DNA of 64,000 nt from Oikopleura dioica (lineage: Eukaryota; Chordata; Appendicularia; Copelata; Oikopleuridae): assembly GCA_907165135.1 (NCBI GenBank), contig OU015567.1:1617001-1681000 (forward strand). Reading direction: 5' to 3'. The notes under the pieces are model-generated. The model worked only from the letters and a program-made list of their open reading frames with translations. It was not told the origin of the DNA and searched no databases. Both the position numbers and the translations under genes were made by a program. Positions 33,970-45,780 of the stretch are shown in pieces (within the stretch, counting starts at the first letter, position 1; each line of letters begins with the position of its first letter).

Positions 33970-34329
33970 ACGAAAGAAAACGCGGAAATAAGATGTAGCA
34001 TTCACGGAATTCGCCGAAAATGCGAAGTTACCTGTGGCTCGAAATCTCTCATAAACCGCTGTACCTGCATCGGTTCTTACTGTCAATGGTCGAGAAGATT
34101 TCCCAGCACATGTTCCCCTCCTCGACTAAGCGCAAGAATTGAAGAAAATCTTGAAAGAAGCAAAAGATGGGAAAGTGAAGAAAGATTGAAAGACATCTAC
34201 GGACTGGGCGACTTCAAAACGGTGATCGAAGATGGCGAGATTTATGTTCAACCGTTTGACTTGATTCAAACGATGGACAGGATCATGTACGAAATTGGCC
34301 TCTTCGACTCGAATGATGATTTAGCATGA
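33970..34329 (+). CDS. Terminal exon encoding a second Cys-rich module
   Basis: A 120-codon frame starts after an AG acceptor inside the transposon target duplication and ends at TGA, followed by AATAAA near 34386. It encodes a Cys-rich module (RCSIHGIRRKCEVTCG, NRCTCIGSYCQW, STCSPP) and an acidic helical tail, the same plan as the exon at 32234. It has no start or signal peptide of its own. It opens in phase 0, as does the 32234 exon, so the signal-peptide exon at 32081-32167 could splice to either. Alternatively it is the last exon of a tandem duplicate whose first exon was lost. Confidence 0.5.
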   Translation, partial: TKENAEIRCSIHGIRRKCEVTCGSKSLINRCTCIGSYCQWSRRFPSTCSPPRLSARIEENLERSKRWESEERLKDIYGLGDFKTVIEDGEIYVQPFDLIQTMDRIMYEIGLFDSNDDLA

Positions 34330-34569
34330 AACTGTAATGGACATTTCTGTACAGTTTATTTTCTGACGACTTATTGATCTCAATAATAAACCCTTTTTTA
34401 AATCAAAGATTCAATAATTAAACTTTATTATCAGAATTCTAAATAACTGTGCATCAATTTACAATTCAAATTTTCAACATTCAGGAAAGCAATATTTTTA
34501 AATGTACAAATGGAATGTCCAAAAGGAATGAAGATTTCAAGCTTGAGCCCAGAATGTGATGAGAACCTA

Positions 34570-37500
34570 TTAGGTGAACTTTCGAGCTTTCGTTAATTTT
34601 GTAGTGTTTATGGCTTTTTGATGTTTTTCGATGTGTTTTGTTCTTTCGTCAAACTTGATCTTCTCGTCCAGGGCCGCTTTGGGTTCCAGTTTTATATACC
34701 ACAGCTAAAAATTAAAAAAATTTAAGAAAAAATTTTAATCATTAATTTAAAAAAATTGATCAAAAATTGATTTAATATTTTAATCAAAAAATTTTTGTCA
34801 AAAAATTTTATTTATTTATTAAAAAAATAATTTTAAGTTTTATATATTAATTTTATTCTTATTTGTTAAACTTACTTCTATGACTTTTCGCGCATCTGAA
34901 GAGCAAAATCGACAAGCAGAGTAAAACCGTCAGGGAGACAACGAGGAGAACGACCATCGTTATGCGGCTGGTGCTTATGAGAGTGAGCCAATCTGAAGTC
35001 GAAAAAATTAAAAAATAAAGCAGTCGAAATTGCTGTCCATTCTAATTCAATTGACTCTCGCTGAATAAATAAGAAATAGCTTCAAATCAGAGTCAGAAGA
35101 ATTAGGTTCAAGTGCTGTGCATTAGCCTGGCAATACAGACTTGAATCCATTACTGAATCGAAGTGAATATTTCAAATACAGTAAGAGGCATTTGTTTGCT
35201 CAACTGACATTGATAACTTATTCAAGAGCTATTTCATTCTTTATTCTTTTGAAACCGACTTACTTGTAGAAATATCAAGCAATGTAACACTCGAAACGCG
35301 CCCCAGGCTATTTTCAGCTACGCACTCGATGTTCAGTCCACTGTCAGTGAGCTTCACTTCTTCGGTTGAAATTCTGTTGCCTAAAACAAGAAGAATGATG
35401 CCTTGATAACTTGACCTTTTAATTGTTTCCAGGAGCAAGGAAAACATTCCAAGTGTTTAACCGTTCTACTCGAGTGCCTTTCATGCTCGAATTTTGGAAG
35501 ACAATTTTCTAGAGCTGTAACAGGGACATTCCACTAGCTACCGAACAAGATTTATAACTAAGAATTATATTCTCTTAAAATTTCAACCAAAAATCGAGAA
35601 GCCGCTTGCGGCTTCGAGCTAAAAGAAAGATGAGCCGCGCGTAGCGCGGCTTTTCTGTCATGTTATGCTCGAAGCCGCAAGCGGCTTCTCGATTTTCGGT
35701 AGAAATCTTAGTTCAGAGAAATCTTCCTTCTTTCTTCTCAATAAAAGAAAATATCACCTTTGCTTACCTGTTATTTTCCAGTGTGATGTATCGATGTCCG
35801 TCTTGTTTGGGTTAAACAATCTCCAAGTGTAACTGACTTCCGGAGAGCCGGAAGAAACACACTCGAAAGTCTTTTTATCCGCGCTGGCGGAGGCATCCTC
35901 CATCGAGGGTAAAATTTCACTGATCTTCGGCGAGCTTGGCTCCCACGTGACCTTTATCTCGGGGGAGAATTGACCCGAATGAGGGCCGGAAACAGTTCTA
36001 GAGCGATGGCGGACCAAACATTCGAAACTTGCGCCGGAGAGGGATTTTTCGGCAATGAGCTTAAAATTGATAGTAAAAATTTGAACTTAAATTTGAAATA
36101 CTGTTTTTCTCTAAATCTATGTGTAAATATAAGCAGATAAGTTTTATCCTATAAAGCCCACACAATAAAGACGCACTACTTTTTATCTTATCTACCTCAA
36201 GCGTGTTTATGACAGAAGATAATCCATTTTCAGCAGTAGAAGAGCTCTCCATCACGCCGTCGAAAATATTTCCATCGCGGTCACGCCACTGTATCTCCGC
36301 AGCAGGATGACTGTTTTTGGCAGTACAAGTAGCGATCTTGATTTTTGAGCCTTTTCTCGTTTCGATTTCACCATAATGCTTGAACTCGACTTCAGGAGCA
36401 ACTGAAATCATTTGGTTAATCAGATGATACCCTTAATTCTTGGCTTAGCAAATTATGGTCAAAAACTGAGTCAGGGTCCTAGAAAAGCTCAGATAAAAGC
36501 CGCGTAGCGGCTTTCTCAAAACAAAGCCGCGAAGCGGCTTCGCCAAAATTTCCCTTTTAATCTATTTTCTGTTGTTTAGGTCTACCCTTAAATGTAAGAT
36601 ACCGGATTTTGTTAAATCAAAAATTCACGAAAAAATATATAGAAGGACAACTACTAATAAATAATACAAAATGCAAGTGAATGCAAGTGAAAAAGTTAAT
36701 GTCAGAAATAATGCATGGTTAAACTATGCATTGACGTGTCCTTGTTCGGGCAAACATTCTTTTCTAAAGGGGACAAGAGTAGTTGTAGAACCTTACCGTA
36801 GATGGTGACATATGTTGTTTGTGTTCTGCGCTGCCTATTCGTGCAAATGTAAGTGCCCTTGTCCGACGCAGCTGTGTTATCTTTCCGAAGGCGTAAGCGG
36901 TCCGCAACTCTGAATAAAACAGTCACATTTTGAGCGTCAGAAAACAACGAGTTTGCAAATTAATTCCAGTCCGAAAAAAAATTTTCAAAAAAAAAAACTT
37001 TTTTTCAAAAAAAAAAAAGAATCTGGAAAGAAATTCCGCAGTACTGCCACAATACTGTTCATTCTGAATAAGCACTCAAATAGCAGAAATGAGTGACCAA
37101 ACGGACAAGAAAAGATTTGCATAATGTAGCGCGTGCCCAGTCTCGCTCATTTCGTATGCGCCATCAGTTTACCACCGCCGCGGTCTGTTCTGATGGCCAA
37201 CACTGGATTTTACCTGGCGACGCGGATTTACTTCCTTACTTTTAAAAAAAGCCCTAATTTTGATTTGTCGACACTTTGAAGAAATTTTAGCAATTAATTT
37301 TTATTAAAAAAACTGATTGTTTATTCATTTAATTTCAAAGAAAATGCTTTTCAATAAAGCAAAAGACATGAGCAAATTACCTGTCATCAATATTCCAACC
37401 GGACTCGACATAAAACGGCTCCGGCGTCATTGTGAGCAGCGTCGACTCTCGGCCGCGCTCATCAACGCGCCGAAGGTCGAGATAGACCCCGTCAAAGTCG

Positions 37501-37607
37501 CAGCTAATCGACAATTGACCTCCACTGTCCAAGAATACTTCGGCTTCGGTTGCTCCCAGCGCGCAGTTGATCAGAAGAATCAAAACTGAAAAATCATAAT
37601 TACTCAT
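34570..37607 (-). CDS. Ig-domain type I adhesion receptor
   Basis: Exons 37381-37607, 36797-36909, 36196-36401, 35768-36059, 35264-35380, 34876-34992 and 34570-34704 encode about 400 residues. A signal peptide (SVLILLINCALGATEA) is followed by a V-type Ig domain (LSISCDF ... DKGTYICTN), then two more Ig domains (IATCTAKNSHPAAEIQWRD ... FECLVRHR; FECVSSGSPEVSYTWR ... NIECVAENSLG). A transmembrane helix (VVLLVVSLTVLLCLSILLF) and a Lys-rich tail complete it. The plan resembles nectin/CADM/IgLON-type adhesion proteins. The last junction is ambiguous: the obvious donor is in phase 1, but the protein-like tail frame needs phase 0. Two introns hold GCCGC palindromic mini-repeats. Confidence 0.8.
35597..35700. 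repeat. GCCGC palindromic mini-repeat in an intron
   Basis: AGAAGCCGCTTGCGGCTTC is followed by GAGCCGCGCGTAGCGCGGC and then an inverted copy of the first block. Similar blocks occur at 22622-22665 (RRP1 intron), 36496-36545, 38668-38800, 39540-39580 and 40045-40075. They are short hairpin-forming units in introns and intergenic DNA. Confidence 0.8.
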
Positions 37608-38644
37608 AAAAAAGTTTATTTTTATATTAAAATGAAGGTTAATAATTGACAAAAAGTATATATCAATCATTGAATTTTCGAGATTATCACTTAAATTATT
37701 CGAAGAAAAGTGAAAACCCGTTCTGACCTCGGTAAACCCCGGAATCCCGGAATCCATTCTAATGACTCAGAATTAGTGCAAGCTGCCGCATAAATCCCTC
37801 CCTAATCCACCGGCTATCAATTATCAATTTTTCTATTTCGGCTAATCCCAAATGGAATTTCAACTCATTCTTGTAAAGGTTCATGGAAGTTCCTAAGTAT
37901 ATGCAAATTGTCACCGATATGCCAAACAAAAGAGCTTGTCCGTTCTTTTTTTTTTCTCAAAAAAAAGTTCCTTATCTTAAATATTTATTTTTGCGATAAA
38001 TTTTTGCATTATTGAGAAGCCGCTGGTGCAATCTTGGCGAAAAAGAAAGGTGCATAAACTTTCTTTATCGATAAAACAAGGCAAGAAAAAAATAGCCGAA
38101 AAGGCGAAAAAAAAACCCTGAGAAAAAAAATGACTGACCAGGAGCAGCTGCTTCGGACTATCGAAAACTTAATCGCGAGAAATTAGAATTAATGACGCTA
38201 ATTCGCATGAAACTCTGAAAATTTTTCACTTGTCAAGTTTTTTTCGTCTTGAGAAAACTTAATTCATCCCCTTTCTTGACACTTTTTTAGGTAAAAATGA
38301 AAACTTATTGGATAAAAATGTCTAAATTCGTCAATCTTTAACGCCGTTAATGTGCGATAATTACTTTTTGATAAGCTTTTTGACGTAAAGCCGAGCCAAG
38401 AAGTGGCCCAGAAAGAGGTTTTTCTCCAATAATCAATCTTCAATTATATTTTACGTCTTCCCTTTTTTACCTCCCTTGGGTCATTTATTGCGCCAACTCA
38501 CTTTGGCACATGTTTTCTAAATTATTTTTAACTTTTTCTTTGATTTTTTTGCGCTGAAAAATGACCTTCAAATCTGGGCATATTAATTGGACTGTTACTT
38601 TTGCTTTTTCAGAATAATTTATTTTACGAGTAGTAAGGCTGAAT

Positions 38645-38826
38645 CAGGGTCTGGAAAAAAACTGAAATGAAAAGCCGCGTAGCGGCTTTTTTAAAAACGA
38701 AGCCGCGAAGCGGCTTCGCCAGAATTTTTGATTGATTAAAATGGTAATATCAGCGAAGCCGTTTTGCGGCTTCGTTTAAAAAAAAAGCCGCTATGCGGCT
38801 TTTCATTGTAGTTCTTTAAAACCCTG
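38645..38826. mobile_element. Small CAGGG-ended inverted-repeat element
   Basis: Begins CAGGGTCTGGAAA and ends TTTAAAACCCTG, with four GCCGC palindromes inside arranged as an inverted pair. An exact target duplication is not visible (TAAGGCT occurs near both sides but offset). Probably a decayed member of the same hAT-like group. Confidence 0.5.
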
Positions 38827-40003
38827 ACTAAGGCTTTTTACGCAGGTTGCCGAGCCCAGGCGAGCGCTTGAATCTTCTAGCAGCTTTTTTTCTTCCAAAA
38901 ATCATCTATCTGTTCTTTTTTTCCACTGGAAAAGGTCCAAAAATCACATTCTTGAAAAACAACTTAGGGGAAATGAGTTCGTTCAGAATTCTAGTGCTCG
39001 CCCTTCAGATTCGTCAAATTTGCTTTTGAAATGAGCGACAAAGTATCCAAAAAAAGGAAGGAGGGAACGGAAGATTCATCGCCGCGAAATAATTCAGGCG
39101 CCCTCGAAACTCTGATTCAGAAGTCTCAATTTTTAAAACGAAAAACAAGAAATGTAGACGGAAAATAAAGCAGTAAATAAATTGATATAATTAGCGCGCG
39201 ATTGTGAAAATAAAAAGCGCGATTATCGGCGAAGAATTTAGCACTGCTTTCTCAGCCAATTTTTGAGGGTCCCACTTTGAGATAAAACAAGAAAGCCGCA
39301 AACTTTTGAATTACTGCATAGTTACTGTCAAAAACTATCAAATGAGTTCAGTTTTTATCGCTTCAAATTATTTAAACAGTAGCTCAAAACATTTTTCCTC
39401 GAAAACTTGTCTGCGGCTTTAAATTTTCGGCGCGGCTAGATTGACTCAAAACGCGGCTTTTTGATTTCTTCTCGAAAATGTCTTACTTAATATTTTGGAA
39501 GTTTAAATTAGAAGAAATCTCATCACCAAGCTTTTTTCAAGAAAAGCCGCGCGCGGCTTAAAATTTCCTTTTCTGAATAAGCCGCAGAAAATCCCCTTTT
39601 TTCCTTTAAAAACCTACCTCCAAGTATTTTCATTATTCCAAAATTTTCGTTTATCTTCGATGCAGGGGGTTTCTTCTGATCTCTCTCTTTTTTCTTTGAA
39701 TTTCTTGAATTAATTGGACTGTCAAATCTTCGAAAATCCCGTCGGCAAAAGCAGAAGTCCTCGTCAAGGCGCTCTCGTCCGACGGCAATCTGTTCTCCTT
39801 TCTTTTTCACAACAGCTCTCGCGCGCGCCCTCTTCTTTCCGTATTTTTAACGCAAAAGTGAAAGTAATGATCCCTTTTCTTTTCTGCGATGTTTTCTGAA
39901 ATAAGAATATAAGTGAAGAAACTTCCTGATAAAAAAATTATTTTCATTTATAAATTTTGCCAGGTCACATGACCAAAAGGAACCAGGCCTCGGGAAACTG
40001 CGT

Positions 40004-40102
40004 AGAAAACCTGAGTCAGGATCTGAAAGATAATTAATGAAAAGTCGCGCCGCCGCTTTTTCGAAAACAAAGCGGCCCTTCTTACCCTGACTCAGGTTTT
40101 CT
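40004..40102. mobile_element. Small inverted-repeat element
   Basis: Perfect 17-bp inverted ends AGAAAACCTGAGTCAGG and CCTGACTCAGGTTTTCT enclose about 65 bp with a degenerate GCCGC hairpin. No clear target duplication was seen. Confidence 0.55.
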
Positions 40103-42447
40103 AAACAGGCTCTCGAGCTTAGGCGGGAAAATGATCAACCAAACTATAATTGAGCTATTTCTTCGAATCAATTTCCTCCAAACAGATTTTCAAAAAGACT
40201 CAGATTATGCGCCTAATTGCGGTCAGAATTTCACTCCTTTGAAGGAGCTGAATTTCAATTTTCGATAATGAGATGGAAACTGAAGAATCTTTGGGTCATT
40301 GTCAGTCAAAGCGGTCAAGCGCTTGAATTTTTAAAAGATTGAGACATTTAAGGACACAAAGAATTCCATTAAAATTAAGTCTTTTTTTTTTTCTTTTTAC
40401 CTTTTTATGTTATTTTTTTCTTAATTTCAATTCTCTTTTGTAAGAAAAAATATTGTTTTGACGAGTTTCGCTTTGCGTCCTTATTATCTCAATGTCAAGA
40501 GCTGCGATACAAGATGCACTGAAGGAAACTTTTTGGAAGAATCAACACCTAAACAAACATCAGTTTTGTTGACAAAACCAGCCACGGTGAAAAAAATTTT
40601 CGTCCAAATTTTCAAAATGAGCGTCTTCAGCTGGACGAGTTTTATTTGCGAGTTTTCCTGATAGGACAGCTTTGGAGCAGATTAAAAACGATTTGTTTTT
40701 CGAAGGAGATTTTTTTTTATCGCAGTTCAACAAAAAATTAAAGCTAAATGGTCAAATTTAATTTGTTCAAGCCACGACTTAAATTTTCAAAAAAGGCTTA
40801 AAAAATTCGAGGGAAATTATAATTTGAATAGTTTTATGCAAATTTTTGGCGTAACCTCTTTTTGGTGTGAAATCACGATTTCTTATCGAGTCCCTTTGAC
40901 CTTAATTAACCACGTGGACGATTTCATTTCCATATTCTGAAAAAATCCTGCCCAGAAAAAGAAATGCCGCAGATCCATTACACTAATTTTATGCTTTCCA
41001 TCTCGACCGTGAAAAAGATCAAAAATTTGATAGATTGGTATATTAAGCAGTTTTAAACAATTTTCTTGATTTTCATCAGTAGTTTTTTAACTCAAAGAAT
41101 TAGGATAATTAGAAAAATCTACTCAGTTCCACATTTACAAAGTCATTTACTTATAGCCTCATTTTTTTAATAATCGAACCATTTAAAAGCAAAATCGAAC
41201 CATTTTCGGAAGATTTTGCCCTATTTTATGATTTATCTGGGTCTTTTATCACAGATAAACTGTTTACACAAGTCAAACAGAAAAAATTAATGAATTTGAT
41301 TCATTTAATCAGGTTTTTTTTGTGAAAAAACAAGTCGAGCTGGAGCTTATATTTCCAGTAACAGCTGGTTTTTTTACGGATTTAGTTGATAAAGATAGAA
41401 TCGAACCAGTTTTTTGGCTATTTTTGATCGCTTATCTTTATTCTGCTACGTACAGAAAGATCGTTTTCCAAGTCGTTTTCAGAATATCGTTTTTTATTTA
41501 TTGCTATTAATTTAATACTCAGTCTGCGATACTTGTGCCTAGGCTGGAAGAGGAGCATATGGTTTGCATGCACCGACGGATTTCTAATTGCTCAATAAAT
41601 CTGCAATCGGAAGTCTTTACCGACACTAACTGTCACATAAATGACATATCATTTCTCACTGCAACTCTGGCTCAACTTATTATTTTGTTCATCGAATGAA
41701 AATATCGACAAGTTATAGTTTCTTCTGGACAAAGTTAAATGTCATCACAAAAGTGGTTCTTTTTGTTTTAGTTCGATCCTATCCTACCGTAAAAATTTCC
41801 TAATAAAACCCCCCAACAAACAAATTTCCACCAAAGAGAGTAAGAGCACTTTTTTAAAATGAGCCTGAAATTTGTACTTCCTCTAAGGCTTCTATAAGAA
41901 TTCATGTGTCATGATTCATGAGTCTGAAGAGAGAATTTGAATTTCTTCTTATGCCCCGAAAAACAATTCTGTACAATAAATAAATTAATAAGCCTTATCC
42001 CATACAAATGACGATGATCAGCTTGACCATTTGCTAGATGCTTTAAAAATTATAGAACAGAAAATGATTGTTATCCCCGATTACTTATCGGCCGTAACCG
42101 GTCGCTGATATCAATCTTTGTGGTGGTTCAATTTCAGTGGTTTGTTTCCCTTTCTGCATGAAATTTTCGGAATAAAAGCATGGCAGTTGCGACATTCTCA
42201 TCATAAGAAAGAAAAAAAAAGATGAAATGATTCAAAAAGCCCTAAAAGTTCTCGACCTCTGGACGACAGTATGAAGCATTTACTTAAATTTTATAAAATG
42301 ATACTTTGATTAATTCAGACATCCATTCCAAAAGTTCTTCTTAAAAGTTATTGATTTCTGAAAACCCAATGCTTTCAAATATTGTTGATTCTTTCAACGA
42401 GAGCCCTTATTTCATATTTGCTAAAATGCCAAGAAATAAATTTCATA

Positions 42448-42592
42448 AACAGGCTTCAAATAAGTCGGACATACGATGTCTGTAACTCTTGATTGGGCTA
42501 AGATAATTACGATCTGTAACTTACAGACTGAAGCCGGATATAAGTTTACATATTTTAAGAAGAATTTATGTCCGACTTATTTGAAACCTGTT
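42448..42592. mobile_element. 145-bp MITE
   Basis: About 25 bp of near-perfect inverted ends (AACAGGCTTCAAATAAGTCG and, in the opposite arm, the same with one C-to-T change) enclose a short unique core. Target duplication unclear (ATA at most). Non-coding. Confidence 0.7.
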
Positions 42593-42777
42593 ATATTCAT
42601 TTCCGATTCCTTTGACCTCGAATTCGTTGACTTTTCAGCGGCCAGGTCAGCGTCAAATTATGCGTCCGATTTTTAACGCCTATCATCATCTCCAAAAAAA
42701 TATTTGACTTCTGGAGATCGCTCTTTCATAATTTCAAAAGCCAATTATCAGACAGAGGAAGCCGATTCTCCTGAAAA

Positions 42778-45217
42778 ATGATAAAACATAGATTGTTATT
42801 TTGTCTCTTCTTAAAAATTCTAGCGGCAAGAGAGAAAATCAACGAAGAGCAGCCAAATATCATTTTTGTTTTGGTAGATGACCTGGGCTGGAGTGATGTC
42901 AGGTGACATTTGATTTGGCGCTCGAGAATTTTGATAAATTAATATTGAAAATTCTAGCTGGAATAATAAAAAGATAAAAGCGACCCCGTTTCTTGGGCAG
43001 CTAGAAAAACATTCGGTTACTTTGACAAGTTCTTATTCGACTCACAGGAAATGCTCAAGATTCTAGTCACTAAATTAATTATAATACCGATGAAAAAAGA
43101 GATTTCTTCTCATACAGAGGAAGTCTTCCATCTGGCGGGGTCCTCCGCCGTGCATGAAAAAGCGAAATACGCTCACACGGTATCGCTATTGAAATTTCGA
43201 GCGTAGAAAAGGTGTACTCCAAGTCGAGCGTCTTTATTAACGGGGAAGTACGCCTGGCGATTTGGATTAGGGACTGACCCTATCGATGCGAACACAGCCG
43301 CAGGTACTATTTAAACTGACCCGAAGGAAAATACAACATTCAAATTCAATAGGCCTCGATCTAAAAGAAAAACTTCTGCCAGAAATCCTCAGGGAAAATG
43401 GCTACTCAACTCATCACGTGGGAAAGTGGCATTTAGGCCATTGCAACTCGTCGTATCTTCCTCACAATCGCGGATTCGATACTTTTTACGGCCACACTGG
43501 AGGAGTACTGAATTATTTTCAGCATAATCGAGCGGTGGGAAACTGCAAGTATCTCGATTATTTTGAGAACGACAAGCCTTTGGAAAAGAAGAAGGGGGTT
43601 TACTCGACTTTTGACTTTGGGGATCATGCAAGAAAGTTGTACAATGAGATTGGTGATCCGAAGTTTATTTATTTAGGACAGTTTTTTCAAGATTTTTTTC
43701 ATAAATTTAATTATTTTATCTTCTTAAAAACTCAAAAAGCCCTGAATGCGCCGCATGGACCACTCATGGCGCCGGATTATTTGATCGAAGAAATGAAAAA
43801 GTTGTACCCAGACTCGCCGAGAACTAGACTGACGTATCTTGCAATGGTGAAAGCGATAGATATGGAAATGGAAAAGCTGTTGGGAACAATTTGGATGAAA
43901 AACGAAGAAAGAGATACTATAATAGCAACGGGTTTAAGTCAAGAATAACAATTGATCGAAATCAAGGAAGAAACCCTCTGAAAGTTTTTCAATCTGACAA
44001 TGGCGGGCCTCTGTACATGAATGGGAGACCAAAGGATCTGGACCCTTCAAGATATCGGCAGGCTTGCAACTACCCCTATCTCGGCGAGAAAACGCTCTTG
44101 ACCGAGGGTGGAACGCTTTCTCCGACGATAGGTTAGCCGAGCCTTCTGTATCCTTGACACACTTATATTCAGTTTATTCGGTAAAAAATCGATTCCCGAA
44201 GCGCAATCTTCCTCACTTATTCCACATTTCTGACTGGTTCCCGACTCTTCTTAGCCTCGCTCACGTTCCTGAAGGAAAGATATTTAAATGTCAAATTCAG
44301 AATAGAGCCAAATCAAGACCACATTCTTTGTCACTTTCTAAATATCAAAATCAGCCGAATATGGAAAGCAAAAGAACTTGGACGGAATCAATCAAGTTTC
44401 AATCTTCGGATGGAAGGTAAAAGTTCTAGGAAAGATCTCTGTTGTATCATGAGGAAATCGATGATATAATACATTTTGAATATAAAAATTGGATTAAGAA
44501 AGTAGCCAAACCGCTGCGGACGAAAATGGTCTATGGCCTGACAAATCATTTCACGGTAGAAAACGGCTGGGACGTAAAATTCGTCGCAAGAGTTGGAGAA
44601 ATGAAATATTACAGTTACAAAATCGAGGTAAAACCGTTCGTACGCTTCTTGGCGAAATGAGTTTTGAAGGCACCGGTGCTGAAATGTCCAGAAGGATTCA
44701 GCAACGACAAGTTTCTGCGGCTTCTGCGAGACGACTTGGGAAATGACAATATCGTGGAGATGATGGGTCGAGTCCGAAACGCAAGTAACACGATTCTTGG
44801 GAGCAGAGTCAAAAGAGACCATAAAGGATATTCTCTTTTCAACTTGACGGCTGATCCTTTTGGTAAGACAGGTTGCCGAGACGAGCTTTTCATCAATAAA
44901 ATTCAGAGCAAAATGATCTGGCAAAAGGCGAAGCCTACCTCAAATCGGTCAACGCTCATCTCGTCGAAAAATACGGCGAAGGCATCGGTAAAAAGACAAT
45001 CAAGGTCGAAAACCGCCTCGGCTGGAAACTTCCGATAACAGGGCCAAAGCACAATTTCTGGAACCGGATCTACAGTTTCATCACTCCGCAAAGAACGAAA
45101 AAGTTTCTCGCAAAATCAGGACGAATTAACGGAAAATTGGTTGGGCTGGACTTTTGTGAAAGTAAAAAGGATGAAGAACTGATGCTTGAAATTTTAAATC
45201 CGGTACAGGTAGGGTAG
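42778..45217 (+). CDS. Secreted/lysosomal arylsulfatase (B/I/J-like)
   Basis: Eleven exons (42778-42902, 42958-43047, 43212-43303, 43353-43676, 43740-43931, 43985-44131, 44173-44274, 44355-44395, 44430-44627, 44670-44862, 44907-45217) give 604 residues. A signal peptide is followed by the metal-binding IIFVLVDDLGWSDV and the formylglycine signature CTPSRASLLTGK. Further family blocks are HHVGKWHLGH, HGPLMAPDYL, VFQSDNGG, LFHISDWFPTLLSLA and YSLFNLTADPFEQNDLA. The Cys in CTPSR should be converted to formylglycine and used to hydrolyse sulfate esters of glycans. Three introns (43048-43211, 43677-43739, 44275-44354) are GA-AG and one (44396-44429) is 34 bp. Taking them as exonic would wrongly suggest stops and frameshifts. 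AATAAA near 45438. Confidence 0.9.
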
Positions 45218-45780
45218 AAGCTTTTTTATACAGTAAAAATTGGTGATAGAATGAATCATTTAAAACAACAAAAGTTAAAAAAAATTCAGATAAAAACTTC
45301 GAAAAGAAAGAAAAAGACGCAACACATCCTCACCAAACTCATAACAAACCAATTTCCCTCACTCGCCGTAAGTCTCGATTCATGAAAAATTCTTTCATGA
45401 AAGATGAAGCTTTAAAATTGCCTGAAACCATCAATTCTGTAAATAAACAAGATCTATGTTTTTTACTCGTTGCATTTTATTTCAGAGAAGGATTTTTTGG
45501 AATGATAAGAAGGGGTTTCGCTGTTCTTCCTTGATTTCAGTGTTGAAGCTTTATATACAGGAATTGTTTCAGGGAGGGGTAGAATGAGGAAGACTTATTT
45601 ATTCGGTAGGAGCAGTCGGCTAGATAAAAAATAAGTTTCACGATTCTAGTGAGTTCTAAGGGCATCTAGGCATTTGACTAACCTTAGTCCCATTGACCAA
45701 CGGCTGGCTCATTTGAGATTCTGTGTCCATTAGTGAGGTATCAACGCTTCCGCGGGTCTAGAAATTTTTTAGGAAAAGAG
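45218..45780. other. Convergent intergenic region
   Basis: Lies between the 3' ends of the sulfatase (plus) and connexin (minus) genes. It contains the sulfatase AATAAA near 45438 and no coding signal. Confidence 0.5.

Larger units (their letters stand above)
37608..42447. other. Gene-poor, repeat-bearing region
   Basis: Nearly 5 kb, AT-rich, without a recognisable gene. Open frames such as 40458-40661 and 41322-41510 show no family and no splice context. The region holds GCCGC hairpin repeats and small inverted-repeat elements at 38645-38826 and 40004-40102. Its upstream end contains the promoter of the Ig receptor and its downstream end that of the sulfatase. Confidence 0.55.

Noticed and set aside
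37317-37589. Plus-strand 90-codon frame
   Set aside because: It is antisense to the first Ig exon of the receptor gene.
43048-44429. Sulfatase as a pseudogene with frameshift and missing active-site motif
   Set aside because: The apparent lesions vanish when GA-AG introns and a 34-bp intron are used; CTPSR and all metal-site blocks are then in frame.
44417-44429. A 13-bp GT-AG intron in the sulfatase
   Set aside because: A 34-bp intron from an upstream GT gives the same frame and is far more plausible physically.
44388-44924. Minus-strand 178-codon frame
   Set aside because: Antisense to arylsulfatase exons 9-11; composition has no features of its own.
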